Positions 11,216 to 24,120 of a stretch of 64,000 nt of DNA are shown here, piece after piece. The notes beneath the pieces were generated by a model that was given only the letters and a program-made list of their open reading frames with translations, did not search any database and had not been told where the DNA came from. The stretch's first letter is position 1. The number at the start of each line of letters is the position of its first letter. A program made the position numbers and the translations under genes. The DNA is from Azorinus chamasolen (taxonomy: Eukaryota; Mollusca; Bivalvia; Cardiida; Solecurtidae): NCBI GenBank assembly GCA_963576725.1, contig OY755244.1:84563121-84627120 (forward strand), read 5' to 3'.

Positions 11216-11472
11216 TTTATGACCCCAATGGTGGGCATATATATAGTAATCGCGTTGTCCGTCCGTCTGTCCTTCCATCCGCCCGTCCCAAATTTCATGT
11301 CCCTTCTATAACTTTTTTATCTGTGAATGGATACCAAAATAACCTGGCACCAATGTTCACCACACAAAGACGATGTGTCGCGTTCAACTCCCTGGTCCAT
11401 GGGTCAAAGGTCAAGGTCACCCTTCAGGGTCAAAGGTCGGGGGCATAGCGTTTCACAAACACATCTTGTTCA
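11216..11472 (+). mobile_element. Short CTTG-ended repeat element (Helentron/pearl-like)
   Basis: Starts TATGACCCCAATGGTGGGCA, has a GTCCGTCCGTCTGTCC stretch and GGTCAAGGTCACCCTTCAGG, and ends GTTTCACAAACACATCTTG, the same 3' hairpin end as 6546-7128 and 40757-41561. It carries less than two internal units. Confidence 0.65.
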
Positions 11473-11756
11473 TTACTAAAATTTCGTAGTATGGAGTTTT
11501 TACTGTAATTTCAAAACAGTGTAGACCGCTGACTAATTATGCCATTACGTCACAGAAACGTGTTTTCACCCCTTTGCAAGGTCTACTCTGCTTTTAATAT
11601 AGATAATTATAATGTGTTCATTTTTTCCTGACATGACTATTCATCAGATAAAGGCCTCACCCATGGGTGGTTACTTTTTGCAGGGCATGAAAATCATTTA
11701 TTGTCTCTGGAATGTGTCCAGATTTTTGTTATTGTCATTATTCTAATAAATGTTCC

Positions 11757-11765
11757 TAATTTTGT
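11757..11765 (+). other. Left 9-bp target-site duplication of the giant foldback
   Basis: TAATTTTGT, matched by TAATTATGT at 26712-26720 (8 of 9 identical), directly abutting the two terminal inverted repeats. Confidence 0.75.
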
Positions 11766-11801
11766 ATGTGTGTGAAGCTGGCTCAGCAATCAACCATCAA
11801 C

Positions 11802-14800
11802 CATCAACATTCGTTTTTATATAAGGAAATCGAATGTTGATCTGGAATGTCGAGCTCGCCCATCAACATTCGTTTTTATATAAGGAAATCGAATGTTGAT
11901 CTGGAATGTCGAGCTCGCCCATCAACATTCGTTTTTTTTATAAGGAAATCGAATGTTGATCTGGAAAGTTGAGCTCGCCCATCAACATTCGTTTTTATAT
12001 AAGGAAACCGAATGTTGATCTGGAATGTCGAGCTCGCCCATCAACATTCGTTTTTATATAGAGGAACCGAATGTTGATCTGGAATGTTGAGCTCGCCCAT
12101 CAACATTCGGTTTTTTTATAAGGAAATCGAATGTTGAGCTGGAATGTCGAGCTCGCCCATCAACATTCGTTTTTATATAAGGAAATCGAATGTTGATCTG
12201 GAATGTCGAGCTCGCCCATCAACATTCGTTTTTATATAAGGAAATCGAATGTTGATCTGGAATGTCGAGCTCGCCCATCAACATTCGTTTTTATATAGAG
12301 AAACCGAATGTTGAGCTGGAATGTCGAGCTCGCCCATCAACATTCGTTTTTATATAAGGAAATCGAATGTTGAGCTGGAATGTCGAGCTCGCCAATCAAC
12401 ATTCGTTTTTATATAAGGAAATCGAATGTTGATCTGGAATGTCGAGCTCGCCCATCAACATTCGTTTTTATATAAGGAAATCGAATGTTGATCTGGAATG
12501 TCGAGCACGCCCATCAACATTCGTTTTTATATAAGGAAACCGAATGTTGATCTGGAATGTTGAGCTCGCCCATCAACATTCGTTTTTATATAGAGAAACC
12601 GAATGTTGAGCTGGAATGTCGAGCTCGCCCATCAACATTCGTTTTTATATAAGGAAATCGAATGTTGATCTGGAATGTCGAGCTCGCCCATCAACATTCG
12701 TTTTTATATAAGGAAACCGAATGTTGATCTAGAATGTCGAGCACGCCCATCAACATTCGTTTTTATAAAAGGAAACCGAATGTTGATCTGGAATGTTGAG
12801 CTCGCCCATCAACATTCGTTTTTATATAGAGAAACCGAATGTTGATTGAAAGTTGAGCTCGCCCATCAACATTCGTTTTTATATAAGGAAATCGAATGTT
12901 GATCTGGAATGTCGAGCTCGCCCATCAACATTCGTTTTTATATAGAGAAATCGAATGTTGATCTGGAATGTCCAGCTCGCCCATCAACATTCGTTTTTAT
13001 ATAGGAAATCGAATGCTGATCTGGAATGTCGAGCTCGCCCATCAACATTCGTTTTTATATAAGGAAATCGAATGTTGATCTGGAATGTCGAGCTCGCCCA
13101 TCAACATTCGTTTTTATATAAGGAAACCGAATGTTGATCTGGAATGTTGAGCTCGCCCATCAACATTCGTTTTTATATAGAGAAACCGAATGTTGATCTG
13201 GAATGTTGAGCTCGCCCATCAACATTCGTTTTTATATAAAGAAATCGAATGTTGATCTGGAATGTCGAGCTCGCCCATCAACATTCGTTTTTATATAAGG
13301 AAATCTTATGTTGATCTGGAATGTCGAGCTCGCCCATCAACATTCGTTTTTATATAAGGAAATCGAATGTTGATCTGGAATGTCGAGCTCGCCCATCAAC
13401 ATTCGTTTTTATATAGAGAAACCGAATGTTGAGCTGGAATGTCGAGCTCGCCAATCAACATTCGTTTTTATATAAGGAAATCGAATGTTGATCTGGAATG
13501 TCGAGCTCGCCCATCAACATTCGTTTTTTATAAGGAAATCGAATGTTGATCTGGAATGTCCAGCTCGCCCATCAACATTCGTTTTTATATAAGGAAACCG
13601 AATGTTGATCTAGAATGTCGAGCACGCCCATCAACATTCGTTTTTATATAAGGAAACCGAATGGTGATCTGGAATGTTGAGCTCGCCCATCAACATTCGT
13701 TATTATATAGAGAAACCGAATGTTGAGCTGAAATGTCGAGCTCGCCCATCAACATTCGTTTTTAAATAAGGAAATCGAATGTTGATCTGGAATGTCGAGC
13801 TCGCCCATCAACATTCGTTTTTATATAAGGAAATCGAATGTTGATCTGGAATGTCGAGCTCGCCCATCAACATTTGTTTTTATATAGAGAAACCGAATGT
13901 TGAGCTGGAATGTCGAGCTCGCCCATCAACATTCGTTTTTATATAAGGAAATCGAATGTTGAGCTGGAATGTCGAGCTCGCCAATCAACATTCGTTTTTA
14001 TATAAGGAAATCGAATGTTGATCTGGAATGTCGAGCTCGCCCATCAACATTCGTTTTTTTATAAGGAAATCGAATGTTGATCTGGAATGTCGAGCTCGCC
14101 CATCAACATTCGTTTTTATATAAGGAAACCGAATGTTGATCTAGAATGTCGAGTACGCCCATCAACATTCGTTTTTATATAAGGAAACCGAATGTTGATC
14201 TGGAATGTTGAGCTCGCCCATCAACATTCGTTTTTAAAAAGAGAAACCGAATATTGAGCTGGAATGTCGAGCTCGCCCATCAACATTCGTTTTTATATAA
14301 GGAAATCGAATGTTGATCTGGAATGTCGAGCTCGCCCATTAACATTCGTTTTTATATAAGGAAACCGAATGTTGATCTAGAATGTCGAGCACGCCCATCA
14401 ACATTCGTTTTTATAAAAGGAAACCGAATGTTGATCTGGAATGTTGAGCTCGCCCATCAACATTCGTATTTATATAGAGAAACCGAATGTTGATCTGAAA
14501 GTTGAGCTCGCCCATCAACATTCGTTTTTATATAAGGAAATCGAATGTTGATCTGAAATGTCGAGCTCGCCCATCAACATTCGTTTTTATATAGAGAAAT
14601 CGAATGTTGATCTGGAATGTCCAGCTCGCCCATCAACATTCGTTTTTATATAGGAAATCGAATGCTGATCTGGAATGTCGAGCTCGCCCATCAACATTCG
14701 TTTTTATATAAGGAAATCGAATGTTGATCTGGAATGTCGAGCTCGCCCATCAACATTCGTTTTTATATAAGGAAACCGAATGTTGATCTGGAATGTTGAG

Positions 14801-15474
14801 CTCGCCCATCAACATTCGTTTTTATATAGAGAAACCGAATGTTGATCTGGAATGTTGAGCTCGCCCATCAACATTCGTTTTTATATAAAGAAATCGAATG
14901 TTGATCTGGAATGTCGAGCTCGCCCATCAACATTCGTTTTTATATAAGGAAATCGAATGTTGATCTGGAATGTCGAGCTCGCCCATCAACATTCGTTTTT
15001 ATATAAGGAAATCGAATGTTGATCTGGAATGTCGAGCTCGCCCATCAACATTCGTTTTTATATAGAGAAACCGAATGTTGAGCTGGAATGTCGAGCTCGC
15101 CAATCAACATTCGTTTTTATATAAGGAAATCGAATGTTGATCTGGAATGTCGAGCTCGCCCATCAACATTCGTTTTTTTATAAGGAAATCGAATGTTGAT
15201 CTGGAATGTCGAGCTCGCCCATCAACATTCGTTTTTATATAAGGAAACCGAATGTTGATCTAGAATGTCGAGCACGCCCATCAACATTCGTTTTTATATA
15301 AGGAAACCGAATGTTGATCTGGAATGTTGAGCTCGCCCATCAACATTCGTTTTTATATAGAGAAATCGAATGTTGATCTGGAATGTCCAGCTCGCCCATC
15401 AACATTCGTTTTTATATAGGAAATCGAATGCTGATCTGGAATGTCGAGCTCGCCCATCAACATTCGTTTTTATA
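11802..15474 (+). repeat. 59-bp satellite array, left arm part 1
   Basis: About 62 head-to-tail units containing CGAATGTTGATCTGGAATGT, CGAGCTCGCCCATCAACATT and CGTTTTTATATAAGGAAAT. CGAATGTTGA and TCAACATTCG are inverted within each unit, so every unit can fold with a 22-base loop. Variants (GAGCTGG for GATCTGG, TATAGAG for TATAAGG, TTGAG for TCGAG, CACGCCC for CTCGCCC) recur in fixed order, showing higher-order repeats. Confidence 0.95.
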
Positions 15475-17254
15475 CGCCCACCTAATAAAGGTGGTCGTAT
15501 ATTGTCGTGGCCCTGTCCGTCCGTCCGTTCGTTCGTTCGTTCGTTCGTTCGTTCGTTCGTACGTTCGTTCGTTCGTTCGTTCGTCCGTCAACATTTTGTT
15601 TGTCCGCTGTTTCCTGGGAAAACTATTTGACAGATATTAATGAAACTTCACACAAATGTTAAATGCATCAAGATCTGAAGCTGAGTCGATTCTGAGGTTC
15701 ATTTGATTTTTCATTTCAGAGTTATGGCCCTTGTCCTTAAAAAATATGCAAATAGTTTGTCAGCAGTTTTCTGGGAAAACTATTTGAGAGATATTAATGA
15801 AACTTCACACAAATGTTTAATGCATCAAGATCTGTAGCTGAGTCAATTCTGAGGTTCATTTGATTTTTCGTTTCGGAGTTATGGCCCTTTTACTTAAAAA
15901 ATAATGCAAATACATGCAAATAGTTTGTCCGCTGTTTTCTGGGAAAACTATTTGACAGGTATTAATGAAACTTCACACAAATGTTTAATGCATCAAGATC
16001 TGAAGCTGAGTTGATTCTGAGGTTCATTTGATTTTTCATTTCAGAGTTATGGCCCTTGTCCTTAAAAAATATGCAAATAGTTTGTCCGCTGTTTTCTGGG
16101 AAAACTATTTGAGAGATATTAATGAAACTTCAACAAATGTTAAATGCATCAAGATCTGAAGCTGAGTCGATTCTGCGGTCCATTTGATTTGTCATTTCGG
16201 AGTTATGGCCCTTTTACTTAAAAAATAATGCAAATACATGCAAATAGTTTGTCCGCCGTTTTCTGGGAAAACTATTTGAGAGATATTAATGAAACTTCAC
16301 ACAAATGTTAAATGCATCAAGATCTGAAGCTGAGTTGATTCTGAGGTTCATTTGATTTTTCATTTCAGAGTTATGGCCCTTGTCCTTAAAAAATATGCAA
16401 ATAGTTTGTCCGCTGTTTTCTGGGAAAACTATTTGAGAGATATTAATGAAACTTCACAAAAAATTTAATGCATCAAGATCTGATGCTGAGTCAATTTTGA
16501 GGTTTATTTGATTTTTCGTTTTGGAGTTATTGCCCTTTTACTTAAAAAAAATGCAAATATATGCAAATAGTTTGTCCGCTGTTTTCTGGCAAAACTGTTT
16601 GACAGATATTAATGAAACTTCATACACATGTTTAATGCATCAAGACCTGAAGCTAAGTCGATTCTGAGGATCATTGGATTTGTCGTTTCGGAGTTATGGC
16701 CCTTGCACTTAAAAAAATAATGCAAATCTATGCAAATATGAGGATGGCCATAACTTTTTCATTTGAAATGATTTACTTCAATTTTTTTATATGGTTAAAC
16801 CTTAATGTGAATTTTCACATATATTGTGGGGGTTTTGATATGTCATTTTATTCTAAAGTTATGGTCCTTGAACTTCGTGTGTTCATTGCTTTGTTAGTCG
16901 GTAAACTTTTAGTTTGTCTGTTGTTTTCTGGGAAAACTATTAAAATGATATAAATGAAACTTAACACAAATGTTTTAAGCAACAAAATTTGAAGCTGAGT
17001 TTATTTTGAGGTTCATTCAGTTTGTCTTTACAGAGTTATGGCCGTTGCACTTTACAAAAATCTGCAAAAATGAGGATTAGCTGTAACTTTTTTATTTAAT
17101 AAGATATTCACTTCATTATTAAAAAAAATAGTATTACCTTAATATGGAAATTAAGATCTGAAGCACAGATTAGAAAATGTCAACACTTATAAGGCATGTT
17201 GAATCAGAGAAAGTTTGCAAGTGGGCGTATTATGTACCGTATGCGGTACTCTTG
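15475..17254 (+). mobile_element. 1.8-kb tandem-repeat element inserted in the satellite arm
   Basis: Begins CGCCCACCTAATAAAGGTGG (a hairpin CCACCT..AGGTGG) and ends GTGGGCGTATTATG, then GTACCGTATGCGGTAC (hairpin) plus TCTTG. TTATA flanks both sides, and the uninterrupted satellite is found at 19733. Internally there is a TTCG microsatellite, then about seven units of 155-175 bp with TTTGTCCGCTGTTTTCTGGG, GAAACTTCACACAAATGTT and GTTATGGCCCTTGT. No protein recognised. Confidence 0.85.
15526..15585 (+). repeat. (TTCG)n microsatellite
   Basis: About 14 TTCG units with one ACG interruption, following GTCCGTCCG. Confidence 0.95.
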
Positions 17255-20200
17255 TTATATAAGGAAATCGAATGTTGATCTGGAATGTCGAGCTCGCCCA
17301 TCAACATTCGTTTTTATATAAGGAAACCGAATGTTGATCTGGAATGTTGAGCTCGCCCATCAACATTCGTTTTTATATAGAGAAACCGAATGTTGATCTG
17401 GAATGTTGAGCTCGCCCATCAACATTTGTTTTTATATAAAGAAATCGAATGTTGATCTGGAATGTCGAGCTCGCCCATCAACATTCGTTTTTATATAAGG
17501 AAATCGAATGTTGATCTGGAATGTCGAGCTCGCCCATCAACATTCGTTTTTATATAAGGAAATCGAATGTTGATCTGGAATGTCGAGCTCGCCCATCAAC
17601 ATTCGTTTTTATATAGAGAAACCGAATGTTGAGCTGGAATGTCGAGCTCGCCAATCAACATTCGTTTTTATATAAGGAAATCGAATGTTGATCTGGAATG
17701 TCGAGCTCGCCCATCAACATTCGTTTTTTATAAGGAAATCGAATGTTGATCTGGAATGTCGAGCTCGCCCATCAACATTCGTTTTTATATAAGGAAACCG
17801 AATGTTGATCTGGAATGTTGAGCTCGCCCATCAACATTCGTTTTTATATAGAGAAACCGAATGTTGATCTGGAATGTTGAGCTCGCCCATCAACATTCGT
17901 TTTTATATAAAGAAATCGAATGTTGATCTGGAATGTCGAGCTCGCCCATCAACATTCGTTTTTATATAAGGAAATCTTATGTTGATCTGGAATGTCGAGC
18001 TCGCCCATCAACATTCGTTTTCATATAAGGAAATCGAATGTTGATCTGGAATGTCGAGCTCGCCCATCAACATTCGTTTTTATATAGAGAAACCGAATGT
18101 TGAGCTGGAATGTCGAGCTCGCCCATCAACATTCGTTATTATATAAGGAAATCGAATGTTGATCTGGAATGTCGAGCTCGCCCATCAACATTCGTTTTTA
18201 TATAAGGAAACCGAATGTTGATCTAGAATGTCGAGCAAGCCCATCAACATTCGTTTTTATATAAGGAAACCGAATGTTGATCTGGAATGTTGAGCTCGCC
18301 CATCAACATTCGTTTTTATATAGAGAAACCGAATGTTGAGCTGGAATGTCGAGCTCGCCCATCAACATTCGTTTTTATATAAGGAAATCGAATGTTGATC
18401 TGGAATGTCGAGCTCGCCCATCAACATTCGTTTTTATATAAGGAAACCGAATGTTGATCTAGAATGTCGAGCACGCCCATCAACATTCGTTTTTATAAAA
18501 GGAAACCGAATGTTGATCTGGAATGTTGAGCTCGCCCATCAACATTCGTTTTTATATAGAGAAACCGAATGTTGATCTGAAAGTTGAGCTCGCCCATCAA
18601 CATTCGTTTTTATATAAGGAAATCGAATGTTGATCTGGAATGTCGAGCTCGCCCATCAACATTCGTTTTTTATATAAGGAAATCGAATGTTGATCTGGAA
18701 TGTCGAGCTCGCCCATCAACATTCGTTTTTATATAAGGAAATCGAATGTTGATCTGAAATGTCGAGCTCGCCCATCAACATTCGTTTTTATATAAGGAAA
18801 CCGAATGTTGATCTGAAATGTCGAGCTCGCCCATCAACATTCGTTTTTATATAGAGAAATCGAATGTTGATCTGGAATGTCCAGCTCGCCCATCAACATT
18901 CGTTTTTATATAGGAAATCGAATGCTGATCTGGAATGTCGAGCTCGCCCATCAACATTCGTTTTTATATAAGGAAATCGAATGTTGATCTGGAATGTCGA
19001 GCTCGCCCATCAACATTCGTTTTTATATAAGGAAACCGAATGTTGATCTGGAATGTTGAGCTCGCCCATCAACATTCGTTTTTATATAGAGAAACCGAAT
19101 GTTGATCTGGAATGTTGAGCTCGCCCATCAACATTCGTTTTTATATAAAGAAATCGAATGTTGATCTGGAATGTCGAGCTCGCCCATCAACATTCGTTTT
19201 TATATAAGGAAATCGAATGTTGATCTGGAATGTCGAGCTCGCCCATCAACATTCGTTTTTATATAAGGAAATCGAATGTTGATCTGGAATGTCGAGCTCG
19301 CCCATCAACATTCGTTTTTATATAGAGAAACCGAATGTTGAGCTGGAATGTCGAGCTCGCCAATCAACATTCGTTTTTATATAAGGAAATCGAATGTTGA
19401 TCTGGAATGTCGAGCTCGCCCATCAACATTCGTTTTTTTATAAGGAAATCGAATGTTGATCTGGAATGTCGAGCTCGCCCATCAACATTCGTTTTTATAT
19501 AAGGAAACCGAATGTTGATCTAGAATGTCGAGCACGCCCATCAACATTCGTTTTTATATAAGGAAACCGAATGTTGATCTGGAATGTTGAGCTCGCCCAT
19601 CAACATTCGTTTTTATATAGAGAAATCGAATGTTGATCTGGAATGTCCAGCTCGCCCATCAACATTCGTTTTTATATAGGAAATCGAATGCTGATCTGGA
19701 ATGTCGAGCTCGCCCATCAACATTCGTTTTTATATAAGGAAATCGAATGTTGATCTGGAATGTCGAGCTCGCCCATCAACATTCGTTTTTATATAAGGAA
19801 ACCGAATGTTGATCTGGAATGTTGAGCTCGCCCATCAACATTCGTTTTTATATAGAGAAACCGAATGTTGATCTGGAATGTTGAGCTCGCCCATCAACAT
19901 TTGTTTTTATATAAAGAAATCGAATGTTGATCTGGAATGTCGAGCTCGCCCATCAACATTCGTTTTTATATAAGGAAATCGAATGTTGATCTGGAATGTC
20001 GAGCTCGCCCATCAACATTCGTTTTTATATAAGGAAATCGAATGTTGATCTGGAATGTCGAGCTCGCCCATCAACATTCGTTTTTATATAGAGAAACCGA
20101 ATGTTGAGCTGGAATGTCGAGCTCGCCAATCAACATTCGTTTTTATATAAGGAAATCGAATGTTGATCTGGAATGTCGAGCTCGCCCATCAACATTCGTT

Positions 20201-21990
20201 TTTTATAAGGAAATCGAATGTTGATCTGGAATGTCGAGCTCGCCCATCAACATTCGTTTTTATATAAGGAAACCGAATGTTGATCTGGAATGTTGAGCTC
20301 GCCCATCAACATTCGTTTTTATATAGAGAAACCGAATGTTGATCTGGAATGTTGAGCTCGCCCATCAACATTCGTTTTTATATAAAGAAATCGAATGTTG
20401 ATCTGGAATGTCGAGCTCGCCCATCAACATTCGTTTTTATATAAGGAAATCTTATGTTGATCTGGAATGTCGAGCTCGCCCATCAACATTCGTTTTCATA
20501 TAAGGAAATCGAATGTTGATCTGGAATGTCGAGCTCGCCCATCAACATTCGTTTTTATATAGAGAAACCGAATGTTGAGCTGGAATGTCGAGCTCGCCCA
20601 TCAACATTCGTTATTATATAAGGAAATCGAATGTTGATCTGGAATGTCGAGCTCGCCCATCAACATTCGTTTTTATATAAGGAAACCGAATGTTGATCTA
20701 GAATGTCGAGCAAGCCCATCAACATTCGTTTTTATATAAGGAAACCGAATGTTGATCTGGAATGTTGAGCTCGCCCATCAACATTCGTTTTTATATAGAG
20801 AAACCGAATGTTGAGCTGGAATGTCGAGCTCGCCCATCAACATTCGTTTTTATATAAGGAAATCGAATGTTGATCTGGAATGTCGAGCTCGCCCATCAAC
20901 ATTCGTTTTTATATAAGGAAACCGAATGTTGATCTAGAATGTCGAGCACGCCCATCAACATTCGTTTTTATAAAAGGAAACCGAATGTTGATCTGGAATG
21001 TTGAGCTCGCCCATCAACATTCGTTTTTATATAGAGAAACCGAATGTTGATCTGAAAGTTGAGCTCGCCCATCAACATTCGTTTTTATATAAGGAAATCG
21101 AATGTTGATCTGGAATGTCGAGCTCGCCCATCAACATTCGTTTTTTATATAAGGAAATCGAATGTTGATCTGGAATGTCGAGCTCGCCCATCAACATTCG
21201 TTTTTATATAAGGAAATCGAATGTTGATCTGAAATGTCGAGCTCGCCCATCAACATTCGTTTTTATATAAGGAAACCGAATGTTGATCTGGAATGTTGAG
21301 CTCGCCCATCAACATTGGTTTTTATATAGAGAAACCGAATGTTGATCTGGAATGTTGAGCTCGCCCATCAACATTCGTTTTTATATAAGGAAATCGAATG
21401 TTGATCTGGAATGTCGAGCTCGCCCATCAACATTCGTTTTTATATAAGGAAATCGAATGTTGATCTGGAATGTTGAGCTCGCCCATCAACATTCGTTTTT
21501 ATATAAGGAAATCGAATGTTGATCTGGAATGTCGAGCTCGCCCATCAACATTCGTTTTTATATAGAGAAACCGAATGTTGAGCTGGAATGTCGAGCTCGT
21601 CCATCAACATTCGTTTTTATATAAGGAAATCGAATGTTGATCTGGAATATCGAGCTCGCCCATCAACATTCGTTTTTATTATAAGGAAATCGAATGTTGA
21701 TCTGGAATGTCGAGCTCACCCATCAACATTCGTTTTTATATAAGGAAATCGAATGTTGATCTGGAATGTCGAGCTCGCCTATCAAAATTCGCCATTATAT
21801 AGGGAAACTGAATGTCGAACTGGAATGTCGAGCTCGCCCATCAACATTTGTTTTTATATAGAGAAACTGAATTTTGTGCTGGAATGACGAGCTCGCCCAT
21901 CAACATTAGCCATTATATAGAGAAACTGAATGTCGAGCTGGACTGTTTAGCTCGCCCATCAGCATTCGTTTTTATATAAGGAAACATAAT
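17255..21990 (+). repeat. 59-bp satellite array, left arm part 2, with a 2475-bp duplication
   Basis: About 80 units. Rare variants recur exactly 2475 bp apart: CATTTG at 17424 and 19899, TTTTCATATAAGG at 18021 and 20496, GAGCAAGCCC at 18233 and 20708. So about 1.55 kb (17261 to about 18818) repeats at 19736 to about 21293. From about 21780 the units decay (ACTGAATGTCGAACTGG, AATTTTGTGCTGG), which marks the inner edge of the array. Confidence 0.93.
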
Positions 21991-24120
21991 GCTAAGCTGG
22001 AATGCAAACTCCTCCATTCTACCATTATAGCTATATATAATTTCTCTTGCGGAATATCATACAATGTGAATAACACAACTGAATATGTCTGACATATAAC
22101 AATACTATGCACCATTTTTTTAAACACTTTTATTGGGAACTTTCCAAATACAATGGGTCCATAGCCATATTCATTAACAGAATGAGTTCAAATTTAAAAG
22201 CTAATATTTAATTTAAGCAGCTGTAAAACATGTTCGTTAATCCATTGTAATATTTAAACTTCTTATAAACTGCAAAATCAAACATCACGTGTTATAAATA
22301 TGAAATCACAATTGTCAATGCATGGTTCTCAAATTCATACTCAAAGTGTTACTGGTTATGGACCCTTGCGAATTGTCTTAATGGTCCTGTCACACTATAG
22401 CGTATGAGACGAACGTATGCATAGCGTATGAAAAACTGGTCATGCGCACAACTGTTGAGCGTATGAACCCGAAATTTCCCAACACTATCTTCGATGAACC
22501 TACTACCAGCGCATGTGTACCGTATATCTGGCGTATATGCAGCGCATGAGAATCGTAAACGAGCGTGTGTCAACTTATGTCACCGTCAGTGTAGCGTATA
22601 TCAGCGTATAACTAGCGTATGCGAGCATATGAGTAACATATTCTTACTGCATGTGAGCGCATGAGCAGCGTATGGATAGCCAGAAATAGGTTAAATACGT
22701 TAGTCATTCGTCAGGCATACGTTAAATTATGCCCATGTCAGACTATAGCGTATGAGACGAACGTATGCATAGCGTGCGTATGAAATCCTGGGCATACGCA
22801 CAACTTTTGAGCATATGAATCCGTAATTTTCCGCCTCTATCTTCTATGAACGTATTAGCAGCGCGTGAATAGCGTATGCGTACCGTATATCTGGCGTATA
22901 GGCAACGCATGGGAAACGTATACGAGCATGTGTCAGCTTATGTCACCGTCAATGTAGCGTATATCAGCTATAAATAGCGTGTGTGAGCATATAAGTAACG
23001 TATTCTTACCTCATGTGAGCGCATGAATAGCGTATGGATAGCCAGAAATAGGTTAAAAACGTTAGTCGTTCGTCAGACATACGTTAAAATTACGTTACCG
23101 ATACGCTATCAATATGATAGATTTACTGGCCGCCTTCATGCCACCGTATGTGAAACGTATTTGACCTAGTATACTTCATACGCTCGTATACGCTGAACTG
23201 CTTTGAACATGTTCAAAAATTAGTTTCGTTCTCTGCGTATGAGAACGTACACCGACATATGGCAGCTTATACAACGTATGCCTATACTACCCATAGCGTT
23301 TATCTGCGTATGCGAGCGTATGAGCATTTTTTCTCATACGTTCGCATACGTTCGTGCCATACGCTCTAGTGTGACACCACCTTTAGAATTGACTAAATGC
23401 CAAATTTACACATGCAGATGTAATAAAGAAGATATAAAGCATATTTTCAAGATACATGTATATTCCTAAAACTGAAAGTCGGTTTCTAAGAAGGGCTATC
23501 TTCAACAAAACGTCCTAGATAAAAACTGAAAGGTAAATGTTTTCATAGGACACAGATATGCCACATCTGATTATATAAATTAAGGCCTGCGGTTATTAAA
23601 ATCAATATATGTATTTCAATGAATAGGCAGCAGTTACATACTAATACTTATCATGACTAACTATCAAACATATATGTTTGACTTGAGTATGATCTTTAAA
23701 ACTTCCTATACGCCAGACGCACATGTTCACATAAATTTATCAACAATCAATAGATTACACAACATTACACAACAATATTACCATGATGACCCTGGTATCG
23801 TTCACAAGCCAATCATTGGAGAAAAATCAAGTGTTTCACTATATTTTTCTATAGAAATCTGGCTACCCATGTAGCTGGGCCTTATCTGACCCCTGCGGAC
23901 TTCAAGGTGACGTAATTTGCCATCTTGGAAGCTAATAGCTTCCAGTTTCAGATACATTTTCAACATTTTAGCTATATGTTCCTATAGAAAGTGGCAACCC
24001 CTCGGCCGTGTCCAATTTTTACACCAAGGGCATTTTTTTTGTAGCGGACCTACAGATGATGCTATGTGCCAAAGATGAAAGCTGATAATCCTGTATATTC
24101 AGAAAAAATATTTCCCTATA
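21991..24120. other. Centre of the giant foldback
   Basis: Non-satellite core. It holds the GCGTATG element (22381-23383) and about 1.1 kb of AT-rich sequence with no recognised coding region. A 73-codon open frame at 23653-23874 has no recognisable motif and is probably chance. Confidence 0.7.
22381..23383. mobile_element. GCGTATG-rich inverted-repeat element nested in the foldback
   Basis: Termini ATGGTCCTGTCACACTATAG and, inverted at the right, AAAGGTGGTGTCACACTAGA, each continuing into AGCGTATG. The inside is a 348-bp tandem duplication (22389 and 22737) and dozens of GCGTATG/CATACGC motifs in both orientations. No open frame of note. A target duplication could not be fixed. It looks like a non-autonomous DNA transposon with repeated possible transposase-binding motifs. 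Confidence 0.75.

Noticed and set aside
15370..15640. Frames rich in RSFVRSFVRSF
   Set aside because: Translation of the TTCG microsatellite and the satellite end, not a protein.
23653..23874. 73-codon open frame in the centre of the giant foldback, a possible transposase remnant
   Set aside because: No catalytic or DNA-binding motif recognised, and the AT-rich composition allows such frames by chance.
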